From Myxocyprinus asiaticus (lineage: Eukaryota; Chordata; Actinopteri; Cypriniformes; Catostomidae), in assembly GCF_019703515.2 (NCBI RefSeq), contig NC_059372.1, forward strand, positions 14,041,492-14,105,491: a stretch of 64,000 nt of DNA, in the 5' to 3' direction. Positions 49,984-60,825 of this stretch are shown piece after piece. The notes below the pieces were generated by a model. That model ran no database searches and was not told where the DNA came from. It was given only the letters and a program-made list of their open reading frames with translations. A program made the position numbers and the translations under genes. The stretch's first letter is position 1. Each line of letters begins with the position of its first letter.

Positions 49984-52900
49984 CCCTTTAAAGCCTGAGC
50001 CCAAAATTCCAAAAACTCCATTCTGTGCCAGAATATGATATTCATATCCATATTAATATAACACACCTGAACTGTATATACCATATTGAATAGAAGAGGG
50101 CTTTCACATGATATAAATATATGTATGATTTAAGGTTAATCCTTTATCAATACGATTTCACACAGCAATTTTTACAAAACTTATCTGGCCACCATACTTC
50201 ATAAGACAACTGCATTTCAACCATTTTAATTACAAGCTAGAGGGAAACGAGAGTATGAAATATACATAATTTTGAGGGCAATGTAGAATAGCAGACAGAT
50301 TAAAAATATAATCTATTGTTTAAAAGTTATGACCAGTCTAGTGATTAGTGGGAAAACGGAATAAAACAAACATTTAGAATGTTAAGATACATCTACAGTA
50401 AATACATTTTTAATAAAGAGTGCAGGAACAGAATATATATAAAATTCATAAATACTCAACAACTGCAATACCTGTAAAGAGAAGAGAGGGAGAAAAGAGG
50501 GGAGGGGGGAGGACAACAACACCAGTAAACACAGCCCAACCTAGGCCTCTTCGCGAAACTGGTCACACTCAGCTGAGTGCCAAGACTGAAAACAGTGCCT
50601 ATCGCAAACCAAGCAAAGTCTTTATTACGTTCCGGTGCACAACAAGCTACTTTAGTTTTATTTTCAGTCCAACATTTCTGATAGCATAGCCAACATCTCT
50701 TAGAGGATCAATTTAGGAACATGGGCTGTGTGGAGTGATGACGGAGGGACTACAGGCTTTAGTGTATGCAAAGGGAAACTTGCATGAATATCGATACCTC
50801 CCAGCTGATGAGCCAGGTTTTCTCTGAAATCTATCTGGGTTAAATTCACCAGTCTACGCTCATCCCCTGGTGCCACATGAATGTGTTGCCATTCCTTAAA
50901 CAATATGAAACCATTGACGACGTCAATGTCTATGAAGTTTAAATAAATAAAGAAAAAAGTCTTCCACCACTTTTGAGTTTTTTGTAGGATGTCGTAAGAT
51001 TTTATCATTTGGTCTGACCTATCAACACCGCCCATGTTTTTGTTATAGTCGCTGATGACAGTGGGCTGGAGGGCTACTTTTGTCCAGTCGCCATCATTTT
51101 TTACAAACCTAGTAATTTCGGTTGAGCCAGTCGCATTGAGGAAATTGGAGAGGCATGTAACTGCACTCATGTCCTTTCACTGAATTACAAGTATATTCCC
51201 CTCAATCCTACACCACCTCATATCCCCACGAGCTGTCTTGCGTTCCCATCTTTTGATGTCTCTAAATTCTGCAGGAAACGGTTTACGATTCACTCTGCAT
51301 GTCCCACAGGCATAGTTCCCATTTCTAACAACTTAACCGTAAGAGCTGGGGACGTGTAAAAGTTGTCAAACCAAACATTGTGGCTCTGGTCTCTGAATAG
51401 CTGCAGTAACGATTCAATTACTTTGGTGGCCAAGTCAGTGACACGCCCATCATGACTACCCATGTAAACATTAAAGTCGAGAGTATACCCAGAGTTTGAA
51501 ATTACCCCTAATCTAAAACCCCACAGAGTAGGCTTGCCCTTCATGTATTGTTTAAATCCTGGCCGAGCTTTAGACCTGACCATACGTTCATCTATTGCGA
51601 GATTTTGGTTAGTCTGAAAGAACTGCTGGCATTTTTGTTTGAGGTGGTCCATAAGATAATGCAACTTCCTAAGGCAATCCTGATTATCCTCTGTGGTAGG
51701 GTCTACAACATGTAGAGCTGCTAAAAGAGCCTTGTAGCGTTCACACAACATAAATCCCCTCGCCCACGAGCCCTGAATTGACTTGGTTCCCCAATGACGA
51801 TGGGAATCAGGGACAATTGAAAAACCCATGTAAATGAGCAACCCAAGAAATTTGTAAAATTAATCTGGGGTCACCTCCATCCAAGCTCCTTGGTAGCTGG
51901 AATATGATGGACAGTTTAGGATGAGCTCCCACCCCTGACGGTTTGTAAGGCTGCATATCTCAGCAACTACAGCCGGAGTAAAAAAACAGCATGAAAGTCA
52001 ATTTCCCGCAACATCATATTAGAGGTTGACCGCACAGCCTGACGCACGATACCCAAGTCAATACCAAATGGATGGCTAGGCTCAAATGGGAGAGGTTTTG
52101 TTGCCTGTGAATCGATGTCAGCGTACGAGGGATAAGAAACAGAGTCAATGAAGAGTTTACGCTTTCTAGCTGGCTTGGAACCTGTGCGAGAATGGCTAGC
52201 CAAACCCAAAATAACAAGAGTAACAGTGTTAGTGTTACTGTGAGTATCAGTCATATGAGAAATAGAAACAACATACACATTCATACATACCCAGTTGATG
52301 GTCATGGATGGGAATCAGGTTCCATCTCATCCTCCGTCTCCTCGTGGTCCGGGTCTTCCTGCAGTAGTTCCTGGTCCAGCAGATCTTCCTCCTGTGTGCT
52401 CATGCCCTCATGAGCCATGTCCTCCTCTGCTATGAACCTAAGCTCATCAGCAGTCAGCTGCCTCCTCCTCTTGAGGGTGCTGAGCAGGGAGCCATAGTCT
52501 GATCCATCTCTACAAAAAACCAAAAAAAAACCAAAACAAAAACAAAACAATTGGTAGCCAGCAGTGTGTTCTTCACAAATCCATACACTGAATAGTTACC
52601 AAAGGCTTGCAGACTAACCAGAATTTCCAACTGCAGACAGCCCTCTCACACTTTCCTTGTGAACAGGAAGCTACACACAACCTAAAATCATGTCTGTGTG
52701 ATGGATGGGTAAGGCTATCTGCTAAATTATAGAGAGAGAGAGATCTACCATTTTTTTATTATATGGAAACTCAACGAGCTAGACAACTTAACTAGCAGGC
52801 CTGTTTTCAGGCAGGTCTGAACAACATCTGCTCTCTACCTAACATTACTTCAGGCGGATTTTTCACAAGCGAAACAATTGGCAAAAGTTATTGATATTTA

Positions 52901-53400
52901 GTTAAAAATGTACATAGTATTGCTAGCTAATGTTTATTTAGCAAGTTTCACTGAAATTTGCTTAAAAATAGAGGCTAGCTGCCTATCCGATGAACGCCGA
53001 CGGTCATGTCATTTTTTCCAGAAATAACTAGCGTTACTCCTACAAATAAATGCTTCGTAACAAAAACGTTTTGACTTTCAATAGGCAATATTGACAACAC
53101 ATGTTAAATAACTTGTCTTACCTCAAAAGATCACCTCAGTTTTCAATTTGAAGCAGTAAGTCCAACACTGGAGGTAGTCTCCCGGCGTATCCTAACTGGC
53201 TCTGCTCAGGCAAATGGCGGATGATACATTTATTATTCACGCCCAGTAACCCCTTAACCAATCATATGTGTTTTCAGCTTATATTGTCATGAGTATATGG
53301 CAGTTTTCAGAAATAAAATTGGTGATTGGACAGCGAAGATACGGAGACAGGAACCATGGAAATAATTGTTCCCAAATTTGAACGCTCCGGCTGGAAAGGG
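49984..53400 (-). mobile_element. piggyBac-like transposon, near full length
   Basis: TTAA at 49980-49983 and 53401-53404. The left end is CCCTTTAAAGCCTGAGC. The inverted right end is CCCTTTCCAGCCGGAGC, matching at 14 of 17 positions. CCC ends next to TTAA are the piggyBac hallmark. At 3417 bp it contains a recognisable but broken transposase on the minus strand. A GAG|GTAAGA donor near 53121 and a polypyrimidine-AG acceptor near 52512 suggest a non-coding first exon. Confidence 0.9.
50700..52520 (-). pseudogene. piggyBac transposase (PGBD4-like), broken
   Basis: The piggyBac DDE transposase excises and inserts DNA precisely at TTAA. The N-terminal part has RRRQLTADELRFIAEEDMA then an acidic stretch (QEEDLLDQELLQEDPDHEET). 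A possible small intron (donor near 52290, acceptor near 52197) follows. The catalytic domain shows NLAIDERMVRSKARPG (first Asp), HNVWFDNFYTSPAL (second) and NMGGVDRSDQMIKSYD (third), then QKWWKTFFFIYLNFIDIDV. All three acidic residues are kept. The last frame ends at 50700 without an obvious Cys-rich finger. Frameshifts near 51975 and 51300 and stops near 51860 and 51185 break it. The start codon is not identified. Confidence 0.9.
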
Positions 53401-53775
53401 TTAAACTCACATGACACGATCAAGCAATTGGCCTTTTTCACTGCGAAAATCCCTTTCAGGTGCGGCCGAGATGAAGTGTGTTTGAGGTATCCATAACAGA
53501 TGGCACCAGATCTGCAGCTGCCGTTCAAGTGTGTGATTTGATTTGACGGGAGTCACGAGACTCTCCGTAGCCAATCACATTGATAGATAAAATAAAATCA
53601 GACAGGGAAGTAGGGAACACAGACGGTGGGAAAATAGCGCAGTAAAAGTACAGTTACAGCACTTAAATGTACTCGAGTAAAACTATACAATTTTTAAACT
53701 ACTTAAAAGTACAATTCCTGGGAAAAACTACTTACAGTAACGTGAGTATTTGTAATTCGTTACTTTACAGCCCTG

Positions 53776-53783
53776 AAGCCAAA
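53776..53783. repeat. 8-bp target duplication, right copy
   Basis: aagccaaa, matching 47525-47532 at 7 of 8 positions. The Tc1/mariner sequence resumes here with cagttcaatcttcatttaat. Confidence 0.8.
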
Positions 53784-55499
53784 CAGTTCAATCTTCATTT
53801 AATCGGACCAGAGAATCTTGTTTCTCATAGTCTGAGAGTCCTTTAGGTGCTTTTTCATGTGTCTTGCACTGGCTTATGGCTTCTGTCTAGCCACTCTGCC
53901 ACAAAGCCCAGATCAGTGGAGTGTTGCAGTGATGGTTGTCCTTGTGCAAGTTCTTCCCATCTCCACACATGATCTCTGGGGCTAAACCAGAGTGACCATC
54001 GGGTTCTTGGTCACCTTTCTTTCCAAGGCTCTTCTCCCCCAATTGCTTAGTTTGGTCGGGCAGCCAGCTCTAGGAAGAGACCTGGTTGTTTGAAACTTCT
54101 TCCATTTAAGAATTATGGAGGCCACTGTGCTCTTGGGAACCTTCAGTGCCTCGACACAATCCTGTCTCTGAGCTCTGCAGGCAGTTCCTTTGACATCATG
54201 GCTTGGTTTTTGCTTTGATATGCATTTTCAGCTGTGAGACCTTATATAGACAAGTGTGTGCCTTTCTAAATCATGTCCAATCAATTGGATTTGTCACAGG
54301 TGGACTCCAATCAAAGTGTAGAAACATCTCAATATGATCCAGAGAAATGGGATTCACCTGAGCTAAATTTCAAGTGTCATAGCAAAGGGTCTGAATACTT
54401 ATGTCAATGTGATATTTCAGTTTTTTCTTTTTAATAAATTTGCAAAGTTATCAAAAATCTGGTTTTTGCTTTGTCAGGAGTGTAGACTGATGTGAAATAA
54501 ATAAAATATTCAGCATAAGGCTGAAACATAACAAAATGTGAAAAAAAATGAAGGGGTCTGAATCCTTCGGAATGCATTGTATTAAAACACGAAAAACTTA
54601 AACCAAAGATATTTATAAATTCAAATTTCACTACAAACAAAACAAAAAAATTCAATTAAAATAATGAAGTTGACAAAGTATAGAACCACCTTTTATTTGC
54701 CGTCACGCTAAGTATCCATATATGACAACAGGTGGAAAATTACTTATTCAAATTGAGATCTAAAGAAATTTCTAAAGTAAACATAATATTAATGATAATT
54801 GAACTCCTGAGATGGCCTTTGGTCATTTGCAGCATTCTCATAGACGACACAATTCTTGCTAACTGTTTTTGGATGACTGAAACAGAAAGGAAAGTGATAA
54901 CTCTTACATGCGCATGTTCCATGAGACATGGTTGCACTGCATGTCTCTGAACAAACAGCGCATCAGAGACGCACATCAACGGCTTTTCTGTCATCTGTTC
55001 TTAAAAATATAATAAAGTGTGTTTCTTCAAGCACGTGTCGTTGTGTCTAACAGCATTTCTTGTCATGTGTCACTCCGAGACGTCTTGCAGGTCACCCATC
55101 ACAGCTGGGGGTTGATGAGCAAAATTATCTGGCACTGCACATGAAATACCCCATCTTTGGCGGCTCGTGGGTTCTAATTTTAAATCCTAGGTTACTATTT
55201 AATATATTTGGTGACTTCCTAGCTCTATTGGTTTTTCATTTCCCAATATTGTCGAACATCATCTGTCAATGAGCGCCGATAACGGCATTGCGATATTTGT
55301 CAGATAGCATTGATAACCGAATACATTGTCCTATCACCCAGCCCTAGTGGAAACCAGGAAGTAATTGTGTTTACAATCAATCAGTGATGAGTGTAATTCA
55401 GAAGTTGCATTATCCGTCTAACATTTTACCCCAATAACGGTTAGGTTTAGGGTTGGTTTAGGGCATATGGTTAATAAAATATGCATTCTGGTTGACTAT

Positions 55500-55620
55500 T
55501 ACAGAATTTACAACTAAAATCAACTCGCTTTACAATTCACTTTTGGTGCCACTCTGTGGACATTTAACCCGGAATATGAGCTCACCCGTGCCCTGGGGAC
55601 AGTTGTTCGAATTTTGGTAA
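55500..55620. repeat. Interspersed repeat shared with 33230-33370
   Basis: Same word order as at 33230-33370 (cttttggtgccactctgtgg, acatttaacccggaatatga, gttcgaattttggtaag). It lies just outside the nest. Confidence 0.6.
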
Positions 55621-55690
55621 GCACAGACCAATTTTATCTGAAGAACCTTTGACCTACTGTTGGTGAATTCACCATGATTTCAATCTGCCC

Positions 55691-56188
55691 TTAAAGGTGC
55701 ACTCAGTAATTCTAATCCAATACACTTTTTGTCAAATTCTGCAAATATCTCCTCACAGTCTGCTAGCTGTCTGTTCTGTGGGTGGGCTGAAAAAAAATCT
55801 AGTATTTGTACACAGCCCTGGCTCTGTAAATGGGACAAAAACAAAGTGGATCGGACCGATCCACACAACACTACTCCAGCCAATCAGCAACAGGGGGTGG
55901 TTCTTGCACATGCACAAGATGGGGGGGTGGGGGCAGAGTGAAAGGGAAATTCATTAGAAGCTCCACAGCAAATCTGGCTGATGCAAACTTTCCAAACTCC
56001 AAAGAGGACAAATGGCTGAGAAACAGACCAAGAGAAAAAGGTCAGACGAATATAAACTAAAAAAGAAGGATTATAATAAGTCAAGGGCGGAGCTTCCAAA
56101 GGAGCACTAAAGGGAGGGGTGTGTTTGTTTTGGCAGTTGAGCTCGAATATCAACAGTTTTTCTCAGAAATCGCTGAGTGTACCTTTAA
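55691..56188. mobile_element. TTAA MITE with coding-like peptide
   Basis: TTAA at 55691-55694 and 56185-56188. The left end ttaaaggtgcactcagtaat and inverted right end ttaaaggtacactcagcgat match at 17 of 20 positions. It is 498 bp with Kolobok-like target preference. It carries the short frame described next. Confidence 0.85.
56012..56110 (+). CDS. Short basic-peptide frame inside MITE
   Basis: ATG at 56012 opens a 32-codon frame ending in TAA at 56108-56110. It contains KRKRSDEYKLKKKDYNKSR, a highly basic stretch. I recognise this style (KRKRSxEYK…YNKxR) as the opening of a conserved N-terminal motif in many teleost repeat-associated hypothetical proteins. In those it is followed by a (R)VNIGxAFQRWRE…AExALFLLD block, and a related piece lies in the neighbouring MITE at 56897-57000. 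The frame is probably a fossil of the transposase or captured host exon from which the MITE derives. Expression is unproven. Confidence 0.4.
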   Translation: MAEKQTKRKRSDEYKLKKKDYNKSRAELPKEH

Positions 56189-56216
56189 CATTGTCAATCA
56201 TATCCAACAACATCAT

Positions 56217-57436
56217 TTAAAGCTACGCCATGTAACATTTGGCCATCTAGTGGTTGAAGCATAAAACTGCAAGTTACTTGCAGAGGAACATTATTTTAAT
56301 ATTATGTGAGTTGGGCTTCGACCCTGCTCTTCTGCACAGATGAATCTGATGGTTTGAAGTGTACCATGTAACCATGGTTACAGGTGATCATCTTAGAGCG
56401 AATGTCACTAACGACAACAAAACTCACCTCCTCCCCTCAAAAAAATAAAATGAAAATAAAAATAACGAAAGAAAGAAAAAGACAGATATCCAAAAATATA
56501 TCTTATGAGCAGGTAAGTAGTATATCTTTGCTGTTGTTTTGACTTATTGAAAACAGTTGTTATAAAATAAACAGTGTTACAGAAGTTAGGCAACGATGAC
56601 ATTAGACATAATGATTGCTAGTCATATCAGATAAAATCAAACGGTGGAAACTATTATAACTTAGCTAGCAGGCAAATAGACCAAGGTAGTAACTGGTTTA
56701 GAGATTGGCATTGTTAACATCATAAAAGTAATTTTTTTTTTCCCCCATTCTCCTTCCTTCCTCTAAAATGAAACTGAAAGCACTGCAGTACCACAGTCCA
56801 TAATAAAATGCCCCATTAGAGTTGCTAACACTATCTAAAGAACTATCGCGCTAAGAGAGCTACCTGCCTCAGTATCGGTCCAATAAAATATCTTACCTGT
56901 CCAGCAAGAAAAACTCCATCTCTGGGTCGGCACCTCTGAAAAGACAATCCAGTGTTGTTTTGTGTTTTATTACGGGCTCTGTCGCTTTTCTCTTTTTGCT
57001 TGCAGACTCTTCTCAGTTCAAGTTTTCTTTATTTTGAAAACGGGTGATTCCCTAGAGGGTTGCCTTTTTGAATGATCCATGGTCAATGTCACTCATTTGT
57101 TATAGCTACAAGCTACAAGCTTTCAGTTTCAAACTGCTACCACACCTATCACTGCAAAAACATTTGCTGTAGTAGCTGGATCTTATTTTTTTATTTTTTT
57201 ATTTACAGACATGACGTAAACATGCACAGATGAATGACGGAAGTATGCAATTTCCCGCCAAATCCATCCCGATAGCTCTAAAATATAAATCGTTATTATA
57301 GGCTTACCACAGTGAATTGGGGTAATGAAAAACATGGTTTGGAAGACAGATTGTTGGTGTACTTGATCATTATTGAAATTTTGTTCATTTCTAACTAAAA
57401 AAACAAAACAAAAAATCTTACATAGTGCAGCTTTAA
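56217..57436. mobile_element. Second TTAA MITE, 28 bp downstream
   Basis: TTAA at 56217-56220 and 57433-57436. The left end ttaaagctacgccatgtaac and inverted right end ttaaagctgcactatgtaag match at 16 of 20 positions. It is 1220 bp. A third related end occurs at 57844 (inverted ttaaagctgtaacatgtggc), so the true right limit may be there instead. Confidence 0.65.
56897..57000 (-). pseudogene. Coding-like exon remnant inside MITE
   Basis: The minus strand reads SDRARNKTQNNTGLSFQRCR in one frame. One base away it reads GADPEMEFFLLDR, ending exactly at a consensus donor CAG|GTAAG (56892-56896). Together they resemble the conserved teleost block NKTRVNIGxAFQRWRE…DAExAFFLLDR, with an internal deletion that shifts the frame. 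This may be a decayed exon of a transposase-type or host gene. The family name is unknown to me. Confidence 0.4.
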
Positions 57437-58644
57437 TATATAAAGCCTGATTTATTTGATTAAATTAATGTAAATAAGGCATATATCACCATACATATAT
57501 GTATTATTTTTTCATGTTCCTTTTATCAATAAAACGCATTAAGAAGACAATTAAATAGACAAATAGTACAATTAGATTGTTGTTTAACCTGGTATTATTC
57601 TAGGAGGAGACATTTTAGAGTCCTTGTTCTACCGGCAAGTATAAGTCAGCTGTCTGATTGTACGCCAGCACACATAACCCTAATTACCACCTACATTACT
57701 GGCCCGTTCCACCTCACTGACTGCAACTGACAGTAATGGATTTGTCTGACACAGAACACATACATTGTGTATGGGGGTCAAATTTCTGATTTAAAAGAGT
57801 TAACGTGGAAACAGATTAAACCTAAAGGGCCACATGTTACAGCTTTAAAGTAGGTTTCATAGCAATCAACCATCATACACATGTTTATCGATTAAGGCAA
57901 ATTCCAAATCAATGTCATATGAAAGATGGTATTTTTATGTGTGTTTGCTGATGGACCAGAACATGGTTTAGGATTTAGTTGAGCCTACTCTTTTCTCGAA
58001 GTAGTCAAACATGGCTAATACTCTGAAATGTTATTCATTCAGTTTGAAAATAGTGTCAGGATGGACTAATCAGATGTGTGTCTATTCCATACATGCAGTG
58101 TTCCGTGAAACAGAGATGGATTGCTTGGAATGCCGGTTTCTTTCTGTGCCTTCAGCATAGATGGATAGAGAGAGAGAGAGTTGGTCATTTTTCTAAAATA
58201 GCACAGTCTGGATCAAGGCTTTCAGATGGTGCACAAGACAGAGAGATGCACAGTGGCATTGATTCAAGCATTTGGGGAAAAATAAGCATCAGTTATCGAC
58301 CCCCATCATCAGTGCACATGGAGAAAAACAAAAATCAGAGGTCAGTAAATCTGCTGAAGTCTGCTGGAGCTGGACTGCTCTATTTTCTAATGTCCTTCGA
58401 AATATTCATCTATTGAACTTCACTGCCTCTCAGCAACAAAGCAACAGAAAATGGAGGGGATTATCAAATAAAATATATGCTGCAGTAATTTGTATAAAAC
58501 CAAAAAAATAATTGTTACAAATGTTAGGGGCTTTGTATCGCAGCAGGGAGAAAGTTCACCTTTGATTGTCAGACCTAATCATTCTTTTAGTGTGTGTGTG
58601 CCGTAATATGGAAACTCTAATTAAAAATTATATATATTTATATA
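57437..58644. other. Mostly non-coding, no gene recognised
   Basis: Contains the extra MITE-like end near 57844. The 112-codon plus frame at 58078-58416 has no recognised motif. Confidence 0.45.
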
Positions 58645-59800
58645 CACTGGCAGCCAAAAGTTTGGCATAATGTACAGATTTTGCTGTTTCAGAAGGAAAT
58701 TAGTACTTTAATTCACCAAAGTGGCATTCAACTGATCACAAAGTATAGTCAGGACATTACTGATGTTAAAAAACAGCACCATCACTATTTGAAAAAAGTC
58801 ATTTTTTATCAAATCTAGACAGACCCCATTTCCAGCAGCCATCAATCCAACACCTTATCCTTGAGTAATCATGCTAAATTGCTAATTTGATACTAGAAAA
58901 TCACTTGCCATTATATCAAACACAGCTGAAAGCTATTTGGTTCATTAAATGAAGCTTAACATTGTATTTGTGTTTGTTTTTGAGTGTCACAGTATGCAAT
59001 AGACTGGCATGTCTTAAGGACAATATTAGGTCAAAAATGGCAAAAAAAAAAAAGAAACAGCTTTCTTTAGAAACTTGTCAGTCAATCATTGTTTTGAGGA
59101 ATGAAGGCTATACAATGCTTGAAATTGCCAAAAAAACTGAAGATTTCAAACAAAGGTGTACACAACAGTCTTCAAAGACAAAGGACAACTGGCTGAAGGA
59201 CAGAAAAAGATGTGGAAGGCCAGATGTATAACTAAACAAGAGGATAAGTACATCAGAGTCTCTAGTTTGAGAAATAGATGCCTCATATGTCCTCAGCTGA
59301 CAGCTTCATTGAATTCTACCCCCTCAACACCAGTTTCAGTAAAGAGAAGACTTATGGGAAGAATTGCAAAGAAAAAGCCACTTTTAAAATAGAAAAACAA
59401 AAAGAAAAGGTTAGAGTGGGCAAAGAAACTCAGACATTGGACAACAGATAATTGGAAAAGAGTGTTATGGATCTTAACCCCATTGAGCTTTTGTGGGATC
59501 AGCTAGATTGTGAGAGGTGTGTGAGAAGTGCCCGACAAGACAGCCACATCTATGGCAAATGCTACAGGAAGCGTGGGGTGAAATGTCACCTGAGTATCTG
59601 GACAAACTGACAGCTAGAATGCCAAGGATCTGCAAAGCTGTCATTGCTGCACGTGGAGGATTTTTTGATGAGAACTCTTTGAAATAGTTTAAGAAGTTCT
59701 GAACATTTTTTTTTTCAAATTGTAATTTACATTATTAATGTCCAAAACATAGTTATAAATCTGAATATAAGTGTAAATCTTAATATATAATTGTAAATCC
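58645..59800 (+). mobile_element. Tc1-like element, right end missing
   Basis: The left end is cactggcagccaaaagtttg (58645), preceded by TA. The transposase remnant follows. The expected inverted right end (…aacttttggctgccagtg) is absent. AT-rich sequence leads straight into the next Tc1-like element at 59824. Confidence 0.75.
59037..59687 (+). pseudogene. Tc1-like transposase with central deletion
   Basis: The frame opens MAKKKKKQLSLETCQSIIVL, then NEGYTMLEIAKKT. This is the N-terminal helix-turn-helix that binds the terminal repeats. After a frame change and an ATT-type linker, the DNA reads tggacaacagataattgg (TTDNWK region) and then jumps to cttaaccccattgagctttt, the DLNPIELLW block with the third catalytic acid. 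About 350 bp holding the first two catalytic Asp residues is missing, judged by the usual 340-codon length. The C-terminal end at 59687 is intact in position. Non-functional. Confidence 0.8.
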
Positions 59801-59823
59801 GAATATATATATTAGTAGATATA

Positions 59824-60345
59824 CAGTACTGTGCAAAAGTTTTAGGCACTTGTGAAAAATGTAGCATAGTAAGGATGTCTCCAAAACTAATGCCATAAAT
59901 AGTTTTCATTTATCAATTAATGACATACAAAGTCCAGTAAACATAAAAAAAAGCTAAATTAATATTTGGTGTGACCAACTTTGCCTTCAAAACAGCACCA
60001 ATTCTGTTAGGTACACCTGGACACAGTTTTTCTTTGTTGTTGGCAGATAGGATATTCAAAGCTTCTTGGAGAATTCGCCACAGTTCTTCTATCTCTTTAG
60101 GCTGTCTCAATTGCTTCTGTCTTTTCATGAAATCCCAGACTGACTCAGTGTTCAGTGGGGGGCTCCGAGGGCTTCATGCCATCTGTTGCAGGGCTCCCTG
60201 TTCTTCTATTCTATTTGCAAAAAGAATGTTTGGGAGTCTAACATTTATATTTCCTAATGACACACTAAAGCTGAAAATATAAATAATTATTTTAAGACAA
60301 ATGTTTTTTTTTTAAACATGTGTCTAAGACTTTTGCACAGTACTG
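59824..60345 (-). mobile_element. Tc1-like deletion derivative, 522 bp
   Basis: The left end is cagtactgtgcaaaagtttt. The inverted right end is cagtactgtgcaaaagtctt. TA flanks both (59822-59823 and 60346-60347). The minus-strand interior (59913-60128) keeps a decayed coding stretch (EIEELWRILQEALNIL). Too short to be autonomous. Confidence 0.85.
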
Positions 60346-60351
60346 TATATA

Positions 60352-60823
60352 CAGTGGCAAGAAAAATTATGTGAACCCTTTGGAATGTTGGTATGCGGTG
60401 CCCTATTTACATGTATGTAGTGCTGCGTGTTCTTCCCAAACAATTAAACCTTAGTTACATCAGTCCACAAAACATTCTCCCAGTAGCATTGTGGAGTGTC
60501 ATGGTGGTTTTTGGCAAACTTCAGGTGCACAGCAATGTTATTTTTTGGAAAGCAGCAGCTTCCTTCGTGGTGTCCTGCCATGGACACCATACTACGTCTT
60601 TAGCCAACGGGTTCACTTACTTTTTACACAGTACTGTGAATGTTTAATGGGATGTGTTCAATAAAGACATGAAAGAGTATAATTGTTTGTGTTTTGTTAG
60701 CTTAAGCACATTGTGTTTGTCTATACTTGTGACTTTGATGAAAATAAGATCACATTTTATGACCAATTACAATGCAGAAAACCATCTAATTCCAAAGGGT
60801 TCACATACTTTTTCTTGCCACTG
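60352..60823 (-). mobile_element. Tc1-like deletion derivative, 472 bp
   Basis: The left end cagtggcaagaaaaattatg and inverted right end cagtggcaagaaaaagtatg match at 19 of 20 positions. TA flanks both sides. The interior keeps reverse-strand transposase words (ttacatcagtccacaaaaca, gtcatggtggtttttggcaa). It begins 6 bp after the previous element ends. Confidence 0.85.
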
Positions 60824-60825
60824 TA

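Larger units (their letters stand above)
47533..53775. mobile_element. hAT-like element inside Tc1, hosting piggyBac
   Basis: The left end is CAGGGGTGGAAAGAGTACTG. The inverted right end is CAGGGCTGTAAAGTAACGAA. Sub-terminal zones on both sides are full of aagtaaaagtact / agtacttttact words, as in hAT elements. An 8-bp target duplication flanks it. Without its guests (an Angel-like MITE and a piggyBac) it is about 2.1 kb, and I see no hAT transposase frame. Confidence 0.8.
46990..54240 (-). pseudogene. Tc1-like transposase remnant, in two pieces
   Basis: The decayed minus-strand transposase occupies 46990-47532 and 53784-54240, separated by the 6.2-kb hAT-like insertion. Plus-strand words such as tgggccactcaagaacattc, ggtcattgtcctgttggaag and cttctcccccaattgcttag are the reverse of standard fish Tc1 transposase coding sequence, though the frame is lost to substitutions and indels. 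The N-terminal DNA-binding part is the right-hand piece and the catalytic part the left-hand one. It is not functional. Confidence 0.75.
45982..54579 (-). mobile_element. Tc1/mariner element, split twice
   Basis: The left end is cagtgcattcagaaagtatt. The inverted right end is caatgcattccgaaggattc. TA lies at 45980-45981 and 54580-54581. Inner inverted copies (tgatattt…gacataagtattcagaccct near 46990 and the mirrored version near 54390-54420) indicate long terminal repeats. It is interrupted by an unclassified repeat at about 46021-46850 and by a hAT-like element at 47533-53775. Joined across the gaps it totals about 1.5 kb, normal for the family. The transposase remnant is on the minus strand. 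Confidence 0.85.
45841..55346. mobile_element. Outer hAT-like element hosting a transposon nest
   Basis: The left end tagggctgggcgatatgc (45841) and inverted right end tagggctgggtgatagga (55346) match over most of 15 bp. The flanks are gtggaatc (45833-45840) and gtggaaac (55347-55354), an 8-bp duplication with one mismatch. Its own sequence is only about 0.9 kb (45841-45981 and 54582-55346) and has no transposase. The remaining 8.6 kb is the Tc1/mariner and its inserts. Confidence 0.75.

Noticed and set aside
52192..52413. Ser-rich plus frame
   Set aside because: Antisense to the acidic N-terminal region of the piggyBac transposase.
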